A stretch of DNA of 15,859 bases from an uncultured Eubacteriales bacterium (GCA_900546315.1 URCP01000065.1:1-15859), one strand, 5' to 3'. Positions 8,207 to 13,989 are shown, counted from the stretch's first letter. The notes: generated from the sequence alone by a model not told the origin. Numbers and translations are program-made.

Positions 8207-8316
8207 CGGTGACAGTATGAACAAAAAAGGCGCGTCACGGACGCGTCGGCGGATTTATATAGGTTTCACAAAAGGCGAGCGGCGTCCGGTATTATATTGA
8301 TCATACGGTGTCACCG
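8207..8316 (-). ncRNA. Candidate structured leader RNA / attenuator of the ABC-class ATPase
   Basis: In the minus-strand transcript, a closing stem pairs CGGTGACA-CC-GTATGA (8316-8301) with TCATACTGTCACCG (8220-8207). That is 14 pairs with a 2-nt bulge, ending 11 nt before the ATG. Inside it, CGGACGC (8288-8282) can pair with GCGTCCG (8244-8238). The same 3' segment can instead form the terminator-like hairpin at 8245-8231, which is followed by a T-run. The two inner stems are mutually exclusive, as in attenuators and riboswitches. I do not recognise a known riboswitch class. The alternative reading is DNA-level: repeated CGGTGACA half-sites, one inside the 13-bp palindrome at 8305-8317, could be operators. 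Confidence 0.45.
8223..8245 (-). terminator. Intrinsic-terminator-like hairpin inside the ATPase leader
   Basis: On the minus strand, CGCGTC, loop CGT and GACGCG (8245-8231) form a 6-bp all-G/C-rich stem. It is followed by CC and six T (8228-8223), the form of a short intrinsic terminator. It lies about 28 nt upstream of the ATPase start codon and not at a gene end, so a regulatory (attenuator) role is more likely than a plain stop. Confidence 0.5.
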
Positions 8317-8353
8317 TCCTTTTGTTTTATTCGGATTCTGCATCCGTGCTTTT

Positions 8354-8382
8354 ATTCTAACACATCCCGCTTTGATAATCAA
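8354..8382 (-). promoter_or_regulatory. Sigma-A promoter of the ABC-class ATPase
   Basis: TTGATT (8382-8377), a 17-nt spacer and TAGAAT (8359-8354) would give a leader of about 150 nt to the ATG at 8195. A second TATAAT at 8296-8291 has no matching -35 at the right distance. It could be an alternative start, in which case the closing stem of the leader would not be fully transcribed. Confidence 0.65.
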
Positions 8383-8438
8383 GAGGAAGTTCGTGTATAT
8401 TTGTTTTTTCCCATGTATAAAGCTTTTAGGAAGGGGGA

Positions 8439-8477
8439 GTGGGGGGAACCTTTTTCTCCGAAAAAGGTTCCCCCCAC
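8439..8477. repeat. Palindromic G/C-armed repeat, copy 4 (after the AraC gene)
   Basis: The arms are perfect over 18 bp (GTGGGGGGAACCTTTTTC and its complement) with a TCC loop at 8457-8459. The hairpin begins 3 nt beyond the AraC-family stop codon and is followed on the minus strand by TCCCCCTTCC. Its core and 3' half match copy 3 over 28 bases. Position directly after the stop suggests a transcript-end function, but no T-run follows the stem. Confidence 0.82.
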
Positions 8478-8480
8478 ATC

Positions 8481-9323
8481 TTATGTAAAATAATCGAATT
8501 TTCCCAGAGCCTTCTTTGAAAACGCGCTCGGAGTCTGCCCTGTGTATTGCCTGAAAGCCTGAATGAAATATGACAGGCTTTCGAATCCGCAGTCTTCGGC
8601 GGTTTTTCTGACGCCTTCTCCGCGTGACAGCATGGCGCGGGCGTATTTCATTCTGAGGGCGATTAAGTATTGTTTGATGGTGGAGCCGGTGTAGCGTTTG
8701 AAGTCGCGGTTGAGTTTGTTTACGCTGACGAAGAAGCGGGCGGCGAGGTCGGGGGTGGTTATGTCGGATTTGTAGTTGAGTCCGATGTATTCTACTACGT
8801 CTTTGATGTATGTTTTGATGGGGCTGAGGGTTTTGGTGTTCCGGTCGGTGGAGTATTCTTTGAGTTCGGTCAGGAGGAGGGCGGAGAGGAGGATTTTCTT
8901 TTCGGTTGAGGTTTTTTCGTCGGCGATTTCGGTGAGGTATCTGACGAGGGTGTCGAGTTCGTTGTCGTCGAGGTCGATGACGGCGGAGCCGCAGGCGGCG
9001 AATTTGCCGAGGTCGCCCATGCCGCCTCCTATCATGGCGAGGGCGGATTCGCCGAGGTAGAGGACTATGCGTTCGTAGAAGACGTCGCTCGGGACGTTGT
9101 TGCGGTGGAGGACGTGGGAGTTGTGGAAGCAGACGCAGCGGCCGTTTGATTCGACGCTGCCGCCGGTGTTTGAGAAAACGATCCTGCCGCGGCTGAGGAC
9201 GAAGATGAATTCGTAGTAGGTGTGTGAGTGGTAGAGGGGCATGTAGTGGCCGTTCTGCGAGAGTCGGTAGGCGATGATTTCGCATTTTCTCTCTCTGGCG
9301 AACGGATAGAAGGCGTCTTCCAT
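8481..9323 (-). CDS. AraC-family transcriptional regulator
   Basis: This 280-residue DNA-binding regulator has an N-terminal cupin-like sensor domain with the usual H32-x-H34-x3-E38 pattern (YHSHTYYEFIFVLSRG). Its C-terminal AraC domain has two helix-turn-helix units, at about 188-211 and 237-265, and the second carries the family signature (CGFESLSYFIQAFRQYTGQTPS). The ATG at 9323 follows AAAGGAAAG at a normal spacing, and a promoter lies at 9424-9396. The effector is unknown. The domain type usually senses sugars or other small molecules. Inverted CGGTCGAAAA sites flank its promoter and suggest self-regulation. None of the neighbours is an obvious sugar operon, so its targets may be elsewhere. 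Its plus-strand complement is very G+T-rich, the extreme of the skew patch described in findings. Confidence 0.94.
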   Translation of the reverse strand: MEDAFYPFARERKCEIIAYRLSQNGHYMPLYHSHTYYEFIFVLSRGRIVFSNTGGSVESNGRCVCFHNSHVLHRNNVPSDVFYERIVLYLGESALAMIGGGMGDLGKFAACGSAVIDLDDNELDTLVRYLTEIADEKTSTEKKILLSALLLTELKEYSTDRNTKTLSPIKTYIKDVVEYIGLNYKSDITTPDLAARFFVSVNKLNRDFKRYTGSTIKQYLIALRMKYARAMLSRGEGVRKTAEDCGFESLSYFIQAFRQYTGQTPSAFSKKALGKFDYFT

Positions 9324-9348
9324 TTTATCTTTCCTTTGACAAAAGAAT

Positions 9349-9424
9349 CGGTCGAAAACCTGAATATAAAGGTCGGTTTTCTAAATCATGTACCTATTAT
9401 ATCATATTTTCGACCGTTTGTCCA
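9349..9424 (-). promoter_or_regulatory. Promoter and inverted candidate operator of the AraC-family gene
   Basis: TGGACA (9424-9419), a 17-nt spacer and TATAAT (9401-9396) form the promoter. Perfect inverted 10-bp sites, CGGTCGAAAA at 9349-9358 and TTTTCGACCG at 9407-9416, lie in the leader and inside the promoter spacer, with centres 58 bp apart. A nested inverted repeat GAAAACC / GGTTTTC (9354-9360 and 9375-9381) lies in the leader. The arrangement fits autoregulation by the downstream AraC-type protein, but this is inference. Confidence 0.6.
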
Positions 9425-9460
9425 GAGGATTTATTATATTTCCGCGCGGATTTTTGTGTT

Positions 9461-10156
9461 TTAGTTTGTCTCAGTTTCCGAGGTGTAGTTCACAATGTTT
9501 CTGAAGAGGGTGAGGTAGTCCTGCTGCTGCTTTTCGCTTTTCTTCTTGCTTCCGAAGGCGCTCATTGTCGAGATTTTTCTCATGCAGAGGATGGTGTTGT
9601 CCGGGAGGGCGCTGATGCCCTGGAAATCCTTGCCGAAGTCGGTTTCCGAGAGGATGATGCCGCAGTCGTCGTAGGCGCTGTCGGGTATTTCGTCGAAGAT
9701 TTCGGAGAGCGGGAGGAAGCCGCCTTCTTCGTGTACGTTTTCGTACATATACGGCGAGAGGAGGCAGATGACCGAGTCGCCGGTGAATATCTGCTGGTTG
9801 AATTCGGTCATTGAGGTCTGGAGAAATTCGTTGTTGAATTTGGCGCCTTTGGACTTCGCTTCCTCGAGCTCTTCAGGGGAGAGCATGACTATATCCTTGA
9901 GGGTGACCGTGACCTGCTTGTCGCCTGTGCGGTCCTCGCCGACCGACGCGAGGGCGCGCTCTATGTATTTGACGTCCTGATAGGCGAAGATTTCGGGACC
10001 GGCGTAGATAGCGTAGTAGTCGGATTCGTCCTTGGTCACAAGCTGGGTGACGCAGATGACGACGGTGACGATGGCGACCGCCGCCATGCAGATGTGAAAT
10101 TTGTAGTGGTACCAGATGTTTTCGAGTTTCGACTGGAATGTGGTTTTTTCGCTCAT
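9461..10156 (-). CDS. Single-pass membrane protein of unknown function
   Basis: This is a 231-residue protein that I do not recognise by family. It has a short N-terminal cytoplasmic stretch rich in aromatic and basic residues (KLENIWYHYKFH), then one hydrophobic segment at about 21-41. The rest is hydrophilic and probably extracellular, with a lysine- and glutamine-rich patch near 205-215. Similar small membrane-anchored proteins are common next to unrelated genes in clostridia. The ATG at 10156 follows GAGGGG by 8 nt. A promoter candidate is TTGAAT at 10221-10216, a 17-nt spacer and TATACT at 10198-10193. No hairpin with a T-run follows the stop codon, and the next gene downstream (AraC family) has its own promoter. 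It starts divergently from the Abi gene. Confidence 0.85.
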   Translation of the reverse strand: MSEKTTFQSKLENIWYHYKFHICMAAVAIVTVVICVTQLVTKDESDYYAIYAGPEIFAYQDVKYIERALASVGEDRTGDKQVTVTLKDIVMLSPEELEEAKSKGAKFNNEFLQTSMTEFNQQIFTGDSVICLLSPYMYENVHEEGGFLPLSEIFDEIPDSAYDDCGIILSETDFGKDFQGISALPDNTILCMRKISTMSAFGSKKKSEKQQQDYLTLFRNIVNYTSETETN

Positions 10157-10192
10157 TTATGTTTCCCCTCTGTTTTTCTGTGTTATTATATA

Positions 10193-10221
10193 AGTATAAC
10201 AAAAAAAGCGCCGGGATTCAA
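10193..10221 (-). promoter_or_regulatory. Probable promoter of the membrane protein gene
   Basis: TTGAAT (10221-10216) and TATACT (10198-10193) are separated by 17 nt and lie about 40 nt upstream of the ATG at 10156. An overlapping TATAAT at 10190-10185 has no fitting -35. Confidence 0.5.
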
Positions 10222-10331
10222 GGTGTGTGGCACTTATTTTACAATTAGTTTATAAAATCCGGCAAATAGACGGCAATCGTCTGCTGCTCGTCCGGGAAAA
10301 TTCGTGTGAATAAAAATTAACAATTTTACGG

Positions 10332-10360
10332 TTGACATTCTGACCCGGAGCGCGTATAAT
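10332..10360 (+). promoter_or_regulatory. Consensus sigma-A promoter of the Abi_2 gene and its leader
   Basis: TTGACA (10332-10337), exactly 17 nt, and TATAAT (10355-10360) match the consensus perfectly. This is the strongest promoter in the window, which is unusual for a potentially toxic protein. It makes sense if an abundant RNA is the main product. Transcription would begin near 10367, just before the hairpin at 10373-10410. Confidence 0.88.
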
Positions 10361-10372
10361 ATTATTAACAGA

Positions 10373-10410
10373 ACCCGACACGCCTCTCAACGATGCGTAC
10401 CACGTCGGGT
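10373..10410 (+). ncRNA. Structured leader of the Abi_2 gene, candidate antitoxin-like RNA
   Basis: In the expected transcript, ACCCGAC (10373-10379) pairs with GTCGGGT (10404-10410), and ACGC (10380-10383) stacks on it by pairing with GCGT (10395-10398). This leaves an 11-nt loop and a 5-nt bulge on the 3' side. The structure starts only about six nt after the predicted transcription start. It ends 22 nt before the Abi start codon, which has GGTGA as Shine-Dalgarno. An 'abiF' structured RNA motif associated with genes of this family has been described in bacteria. I cannot check whether this leader matches that model. Confidence 0.4.
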
Positions 10411-10432
10411 CATTTAATTATCCGGTGATATT

Positions 10433-11296
10433 ATGAATCTTAAAGAACATCAGCCGCCGCTTGATATAGACGCGCAGATCGAAAACCTGAAAAACCTCGG
10501 ACTCACTATACCTGACGAGGACAGCGCGAAAGAGTTTCTGAGCGACGTATCATATTTCCGCTTTATCAAAGCTTACAGCCTCGGAATGAAGCCTAAAAAC
10601 GGAAAATATATTGAAGGCACTTCATTTGACACCCTGAAAGAGCTGTATCTTTTCAACAGTAATTTCAGACAGCTTCTATTCCCGCTTATCGAACGGGTAG
10701 AGATCAATCTGCGATGCAGGCTCGCGAATTACTTCTGTGCAAAATACGGAGTTCTCGGATATCTTAACGCCGCGAATTTCAGGGACATAGAATACCACAA
10801 GGAATTCCTGTATGATATTGATACTGAAATCGAGCGAAACGAAAAAGCGCCGTTTGTCAGGAACTTCAGACAGAATTATGCCGGCGGTAAACTCCCGCTG
10901 TACGCGCTTGTCGAACTGTTCAGCTTCGGCACACTGTCGAAATTCTTCAAAAACATGAAAAATGAGGACAAAAAAGCGGTCGCTAAAACATTCGGCATAG
11001 GCTATACATATTTTGAAAGCTGGATCGAAAGTATCGCGTTCGTACGGAATATCTGCGCACATTACGGTCGGCTGTACAACGTGAACCTCGCCAAAACGCC
11101 TATGATGTACAAGCAGTATCAGGAGATAGGAAATCTGCGCATATATTCGGTCCTGCTCTGTCTGAAAAATCTGCTTCCGAATGATATACACTGGAGACAG
11201 TTCACCGACACGCTTGAGCTGCTCATCGAAAAGTATCCGGGCGTCAGGATAAAGCTGATGGGGTTCCCGAAAAACTGGAAAGAGCTTCTTATATAA
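10433..11296 (+). CDS. Abi_2 / AbiF-like HEPN protein (abortive infection)
   Basis: This 287-residue protein matches the Abi_2 family (PF07751, including lactococcal AbiD and AbiF), which belongs to the HEPN ribonuclease superfamily. The family's first conserved block ERVEINLRCRLANYF is at 87-101, LPLYALVELFSFGTLSKFF at 154-172, and the HEPN catalytic R-x4-H motif RNICAH at 205-210, followed by YGRLYN. All key residues are intact. Such proteins act as growth-arresting or phage-blocking RNA-targeting toxins. Related AbiF proteins have been reported to work with a small RNA and to be related to Cas13 ancestry. The gene stands alone with a consensus promoter upstream and a 17-bp terminator downstream, and no protein antitoxin is seen nearby. 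GC in sampled 60-base lines is 35%, 42% and 55% (starting at 10621, 10801 and 11041), against 57-70% for lines in neighbouring genes, so horizontal acquisition is likely. Confidence 0.92.
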   Translation: MNLKEHQPPLDIDAQIENLKNLGLTIPDEDSAKEFLSDVSYFRFIKAYSLGMKPKNGKYIEGTSFDTLKELYLFNSNFRQLLFPLIERVEINLRCRLANYFCAKYGVLGYLNAANFRDIEYHKEFLYDIDTEIERNEKAPFVRNFRQNYAGGKLPLYALVELFSFGTLSKFFKNMKNEDKKAVAKTFGIGYTYFESWIESIAFVRNICAHYGRLYNVNLAKTPMMYKQYQEIGNLRIYSVLLCLKNLLPNDIHWRQFTDTLELLIEKYPGVRIKLMGFPKNWKELLI

Positions 11297-11298
11297 AT

Positions 11299-11336
11299 AA
11301 AGATGGAATGTCGTGATAACACGACATTCCATCTTT
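11299..11336. terminator. Bidirectional intrinsic terminator between Abi_2 and the antiporter
   Basis: A perfect 17-bp stem (AAAGATGGAATGTCGTG and its complement) has an ATAA loop at 11316-11319. The A-ends of the stem give a T-rich tail in both directions (TTTTCTTATTTTC on plus, TTTATTTATAT on minus). It directly follows the Abi stop codon and the stop of the convergent antiporter gene. Confidence 0.9.
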
Positions 11337-11344
11337 TCTTATTT

Positions 11345-12559
11345 TCAGTCCGGCACGATCCCGAGCTTTTCGTCTTCTTTATAAGAAGCCTGAAGACAGA
11401 TCGGCGTGACAAAGCTTGTGATTATAATAAGAAGTACGATGAACGGCATGATTGATGTGTCGATAATCCCGTGCTCGACGCCTTTCTGGGCGGTGACGAG
11501 GCAGACTTCGGCTCTTGCCATCATGCCGAAGCCGACCTTGATGGCGTCGGATCCGCGGTAACGGCAGAGCTTCGCGGCGAGACCGCAGCCACCGAGTTTT
11601 CCTATGATTCCGGCGAGGATGAAGAGGGCTCCGAAGATGAGCATATTCCCGTTTATCCCGGAGAAATCGGTCGAGATGCCGATGTTGCCGAAGAAGACCG
11701 GGACGAAGAACATATACGACAGGACGTCGGACTTGCGGTCGATGTAGCTTGAATCCGGGTTAGTCGAGAGTATCAGACCGACCACATACGCGCCGGTGAT
11801 GTCCGCGATGCCGAAGACTTTCTCGGAGAGGAACGCGACGGCGAAGCAGAACGCGAGCGAGCAGATCGGCACGAGACGATGATGCGGGTACTTCTTGTCG
11901 AGCCAGAGGAAGAACCTCTTCGCGACGACCGAGATGATCATGACGGCGACAAAGTACAGTATGGTGCGCAGCAGGACGACCCACGGGCTGACGTCCGCCT
12001 CACCGCTGATCGCGAGGACGAAGGAGAGGACGACGATGCCGAGGATATCGTCGATTATAGCCGCGGCGACGATGCTGGCGCCGACCTTGGTGTTGAGTTT
12101 GCCGGACTCTCTGAGCGTCGCGACTGTGACGCTGACAGAGGTGGCGGTCAGGATGACGCCGTAGAACAGGCACTTCATCGCGACCGGCATCGTGAGACCC
12201 GCGAAGCCGCCGTGGCAGAGCACCGCGACGACGAAGCCAAGCCCCATCGGGCAGACAACTCCGGCGGTCGTTATGACCATAGCGGGTCCGCCGACCTTCT
12301 TTATCTGCGCGAGGTCGGTCTCGATACCGGCGGAGAACATTATCAGGATGACGCCGATCTTCGAGATGAACCCTAGACCGGTCATAGCGGTGTCGGTCAG
12401 GACGATCTGACCGGGAATGTATTTGACGAGACCGACGACCACTCCGGCAAGGAGCATTCCGATGACAGTCGGGAGCTTGACGCGCGTGCAGAGCTTCATG
12501 AAGACCTTTGAGACCACAAGGAGCAGCGCGAGCGGCAGGAGAATTTCATAGTACTGCAT
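11345..12559 (-). CDS. Cation:proton antiporter, CPA2 family
   Basis: This 404-residue integral membrane protein has about 12-13 hydrophobic segments and the CPA2 fold signatures. An SKIGVILIMFSAGIETDL motif lies in the first third. The unwound-helix region ATSVSVTVATL is at 139-149. The ion-binding aspartate pair lies in AAIIDDILGI (D170-D171), and GFGMMARAEV follows near 343-352. The double aspartate is the pattern of electrogenic Na+/H+ exchangers such as NapA. It probably exports Na+ (or K+) for proton entry, in pH and salt balance. There is no C-terminal TrkA-N regulatory domain, so it is not a full KefB/KefC. The ATG at 12559 follows AAAAGGTAG, and the promoter at 12634-12606 lies about 50 nt upstream. 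The exact cation is not readable. Confidence 0.93.
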   Translation of the reverse strand: MQYYEILLPLALLLVVSKVFMKLCTRVKLPTVIGMLLAGVVVGLVKYIPGQIVLTDTAMTGLGFISKIGVILIMFSAGIETDLAQIKKVGGPAMVITTAGVVCPMGLGFVVAVLCHGGFAGLTMPVAMKCLFYGVILTATSVSVTVATLRESGKLNTKVGASIVAAAIIDDILGIVVLSFVLAISGEADVSPWVVLLRTILYFVAVMIISVVAKRFFLWLDKKYPHHRLVPICSLAFCFAVAFLSEKVFGIADITGAYVVGLILSTNPDSSYIDRKSDVLSYMFFVPVFFGNIGISTDFSGINGNMLIFGALFILAGIIGKLGGCGLAAKLCRYRGSDAIKVGFGMMARAEVCLVTAQKGVEHGIIDTSIMPFIVLLIIITSFVTPICLQASYKEDEKLGIVPD

Positions 12560-12605
12560 TTTTTACTACCTTTTTTCTTTATTTGATTTTGTTCCACAAG
12601 ATATA

Positions 12606-12644
12606 ATTATAGCACTCTGAGCGGCAAAAATCAATAGCTCTGAG
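12606..12644 (-). promoter_or_regulatory. Promoter of the antiporter gene with CTCAGAG direct repeats
   Basis: TTGATT (12634-12629), a 17-nt spacer and TATAAT (12611-12606) are present, and a TG one base before the -10 makes it extended. A 7-bp direct repeat, CTCAGAG on the minus strand, occurs at 12644-12638 just upstream of the -35 and at 12621-12615 in the spacer, 23 bp apart. It could be a regulator site. Confidence 0.68.
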
Positions 12645-12663
12645 AATTTTCAGCGATAGATAC

Positions 12664-12694
12664 AAACAGGGACACCGCGCGGGCGTCCCTGTTT
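12664..12694. terminator. Hairpin terminator after the tandem P-loop protein
   Basis: AAACAGGGAC (12664-12673) pairs with GTCCCTGTTT (12685-12694), with a G/C-rich loop that may close further. It lies about 28 nt beyond the stop of the minus-strand P-loop gene and 30 nt upstream of the antiporter -35. On the minus strand the stem ends in TTTGTAT, a weak T-tail. Confidence 0.7.
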
Positions 12695-12722
12695 TACACG
12701 TGCATTTCAACCGGTTAAAGCG

Positions 12723-13895
12723 TCAGCCGCCGAAGATCTTCGCGGCGACCCTCTCCCGCGCTTCCTCGACCTTGTCGAAGTTCATCGCGGAGATGTATAT
12801 CGCCTCGACCGCGGCGTGGACGCGTCTCGCCTGCGAGAGCCCGGCGAGGGCGTTCGAGGTCAGCTCGGCGGCGCATTTCGCGAGGGACTTCCTGCGGCGG
12901 CGGTCCTCCTTCGTGATCTTTTCCTGATTCATGAAGCGCGCCATGTTGATGAGCCGCACCGACTGGTCGGAGTCGTAGAGACGTCTCGCGGCGCCCTTTC
13001 CTTCCCCGCCGGAGGTCGTCTCGGCGCGCTCGATGAGCTTATCCGACACAACGGTCAGTGAGATATCCGGAATGTGCACGGCTTCGCTCTCATCCGTCAA
13101 CAGCGGCACGGGCGCGCGGACGACATCGTACCCGCGGGAGACCGCCGCCTCGATCAGCGCGTCGAAATACATGGCCGACGTCCCATCGCGGTCGGTCACG
13201 ATGCACTTCTGCCCGTCGCGCTCCATGTATGTGCCGAAGCTGTACTCGCCGATTGTCGAGATCGCGCTGACGGGGCGGATGGTGATCTTCCCGCGCTCAC
13301 GCGGAGCTTTTTTCGTCTCTCTTTCACCCTTCGGGACGCACGCCGACGCCTGATCTATAAGTCTCGCGGCGGCGGCGCGCATCTTTTCCGGCAGCATGAA
13401 GCGCGCGGCGTCGCTCCGGAGCATCCGCGTGATCTCGCCGGCGGCGAACAGGTACTCGAAAGCCTCGGAGAACAGCGCGGATTTCTCCTTCATCAGCGCC
13501 GAGAGCTCGCCGCGCCTTTTTTCGAGCATTCCCTCGTCCCAGAAATCGCCGAGGTTGATTATCTCCTCCGCCGCGCCGGGGAGTATCGGGTCGCGGGTGT
13601 GCGGCGCGGTTCCGTCGATGACGGCGGCTGTGCGCAGCCCTTCCCCGCCCATTGTCTTTCTTGTGAGTATCAGACCGTCGAGCGAGGTCGGGTCGCTCGA
13701 GCAGTAGTAGTATTCGGCGTCGTATCCGCGCTTCTCTCCCTCGGCGGCGAGGCGCTTCATGAAGGTGCTCTTCCCGGTGCCGCTCCCGCCCTTGATTATG
13801 AAGCAGCGGTCGATCGTGTCCGGCGAGAAAATCCGGTCAAACCAGCAGACGAACCCGTCGGCGCTGTTCGCCGCCGCGAAATATCTTTTTATCAT
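12723..13895 (-). CDS. Tandem P-loop ATPase-like protein (PRK06851-type), function unknown
   Basis: This is a 390-residue protein resembling a Firmicutes family of uncharacterised P-loop NTPases (PRK06851-like). Typical features are MIKRYFAAANSADGF at the start, Walker A GGSGTGKST at 36-44, YYCSSDPTSLDG at 63-74, DGTAPHTRDP at 94-103 and INLGDFWDE at 113-121. The second half repeats the same fold exactly 200 residues later, but its P-loop reads DRDGTSAM at 235-242 and lacks the lysine and the following Ser/Thr. It then keeps RGYDVVRAPVPL and the HIPDISLTVVS strand. I start at ATG 13895, where the family N-terminus begins and GAAAGG lies upstream. A longer start at 13922 has no ribosome site. 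No promoter is certain. A large hairpin separates it from truA. Confidence 0.82.
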   Translation of the reverse strand: MIKRYFAAANSADGFVCWFDRIFSPDTIDRCFIIKGGSGTGKSTFMKRLAAEGEKRGYDAEYYYCSSDPTSLDGLILTRKTMGGEGLRTAAVIDGTAPHTRDPILPGAAEEIINLGDFWDEGMLEKRRGELSALMKEKSALFSEAFEYLFAAGEITRMLRSDAARFMLPEKMRAAAARLIDQASACVPKGERETKKAPRERGKITIRPVSAISTIGEYSFGTYMERDGQKCIVTDRDGTSAMYFDALIEAAVSRGYDVVRAPVPLLTDESEAVHIPDISLTVVSDKLIERAETTSGGEGKGAARRLYDSDQSVRLINMARFMNQEKITKEDRRRRKSLAKCAAELTSNALAGLSQARRVHAAVEAIYISAMNFDKVEEARERVAAKIFGG

Positions 13896-13919
13896 ATATG
13901 GTCCATACCTTTCGGAAAA

Positions 13920-13989
13920 CATAAAATAACAGCAGAGTTTCCGGCGTCCGGAGGTTCCGGAGCGCTTTCTTCTCTGCTGTCATTTTATG
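13920..13989 (-). terminator. Large hairpin between truA and the P-loop gene
   Basis: ACAGCAGAG (13929-13937) pairs with CTCTGCTGT (13972-13980). Beyond one A/C mismatch the stem continues for 8 more pairs (CATAAAAT / ATTTTATG). The 34-nt interior carries three CCGG-containing repeats that can form smaller hairpins. On the minus strand the stem ends in TTATTTTATGTTTTCC, so it may terminate the ecf-truA transcript. It ends only 25 nt before the P-loop gene start, so it could also act as an attenuator for that gene. Confidence 0.55.

Noticed and set aside
55..8477. CRISPR array or insertion sequence ends for the four palindromes
   Set aside because: The copies are kilobases apart with no regular spacing, spacers, cas genes or transposase in the window.
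10229..10245. Sigma-54-like TGGCAC with a following T-rich half
   Set aside because: The second half lacks the TTGCA element at the required spacing, and a perfect sigma-A promoter lies downstream.
10256..10298. Second possible small RNA with AGACG/CGTCT hairpin upstream of the Abi promoter
   Set aside because: The stem is only 5 bp, there is no T-run, and the only upstream promoter-like sequence (TGGCAC-17-TATAAA) has a poor -35.
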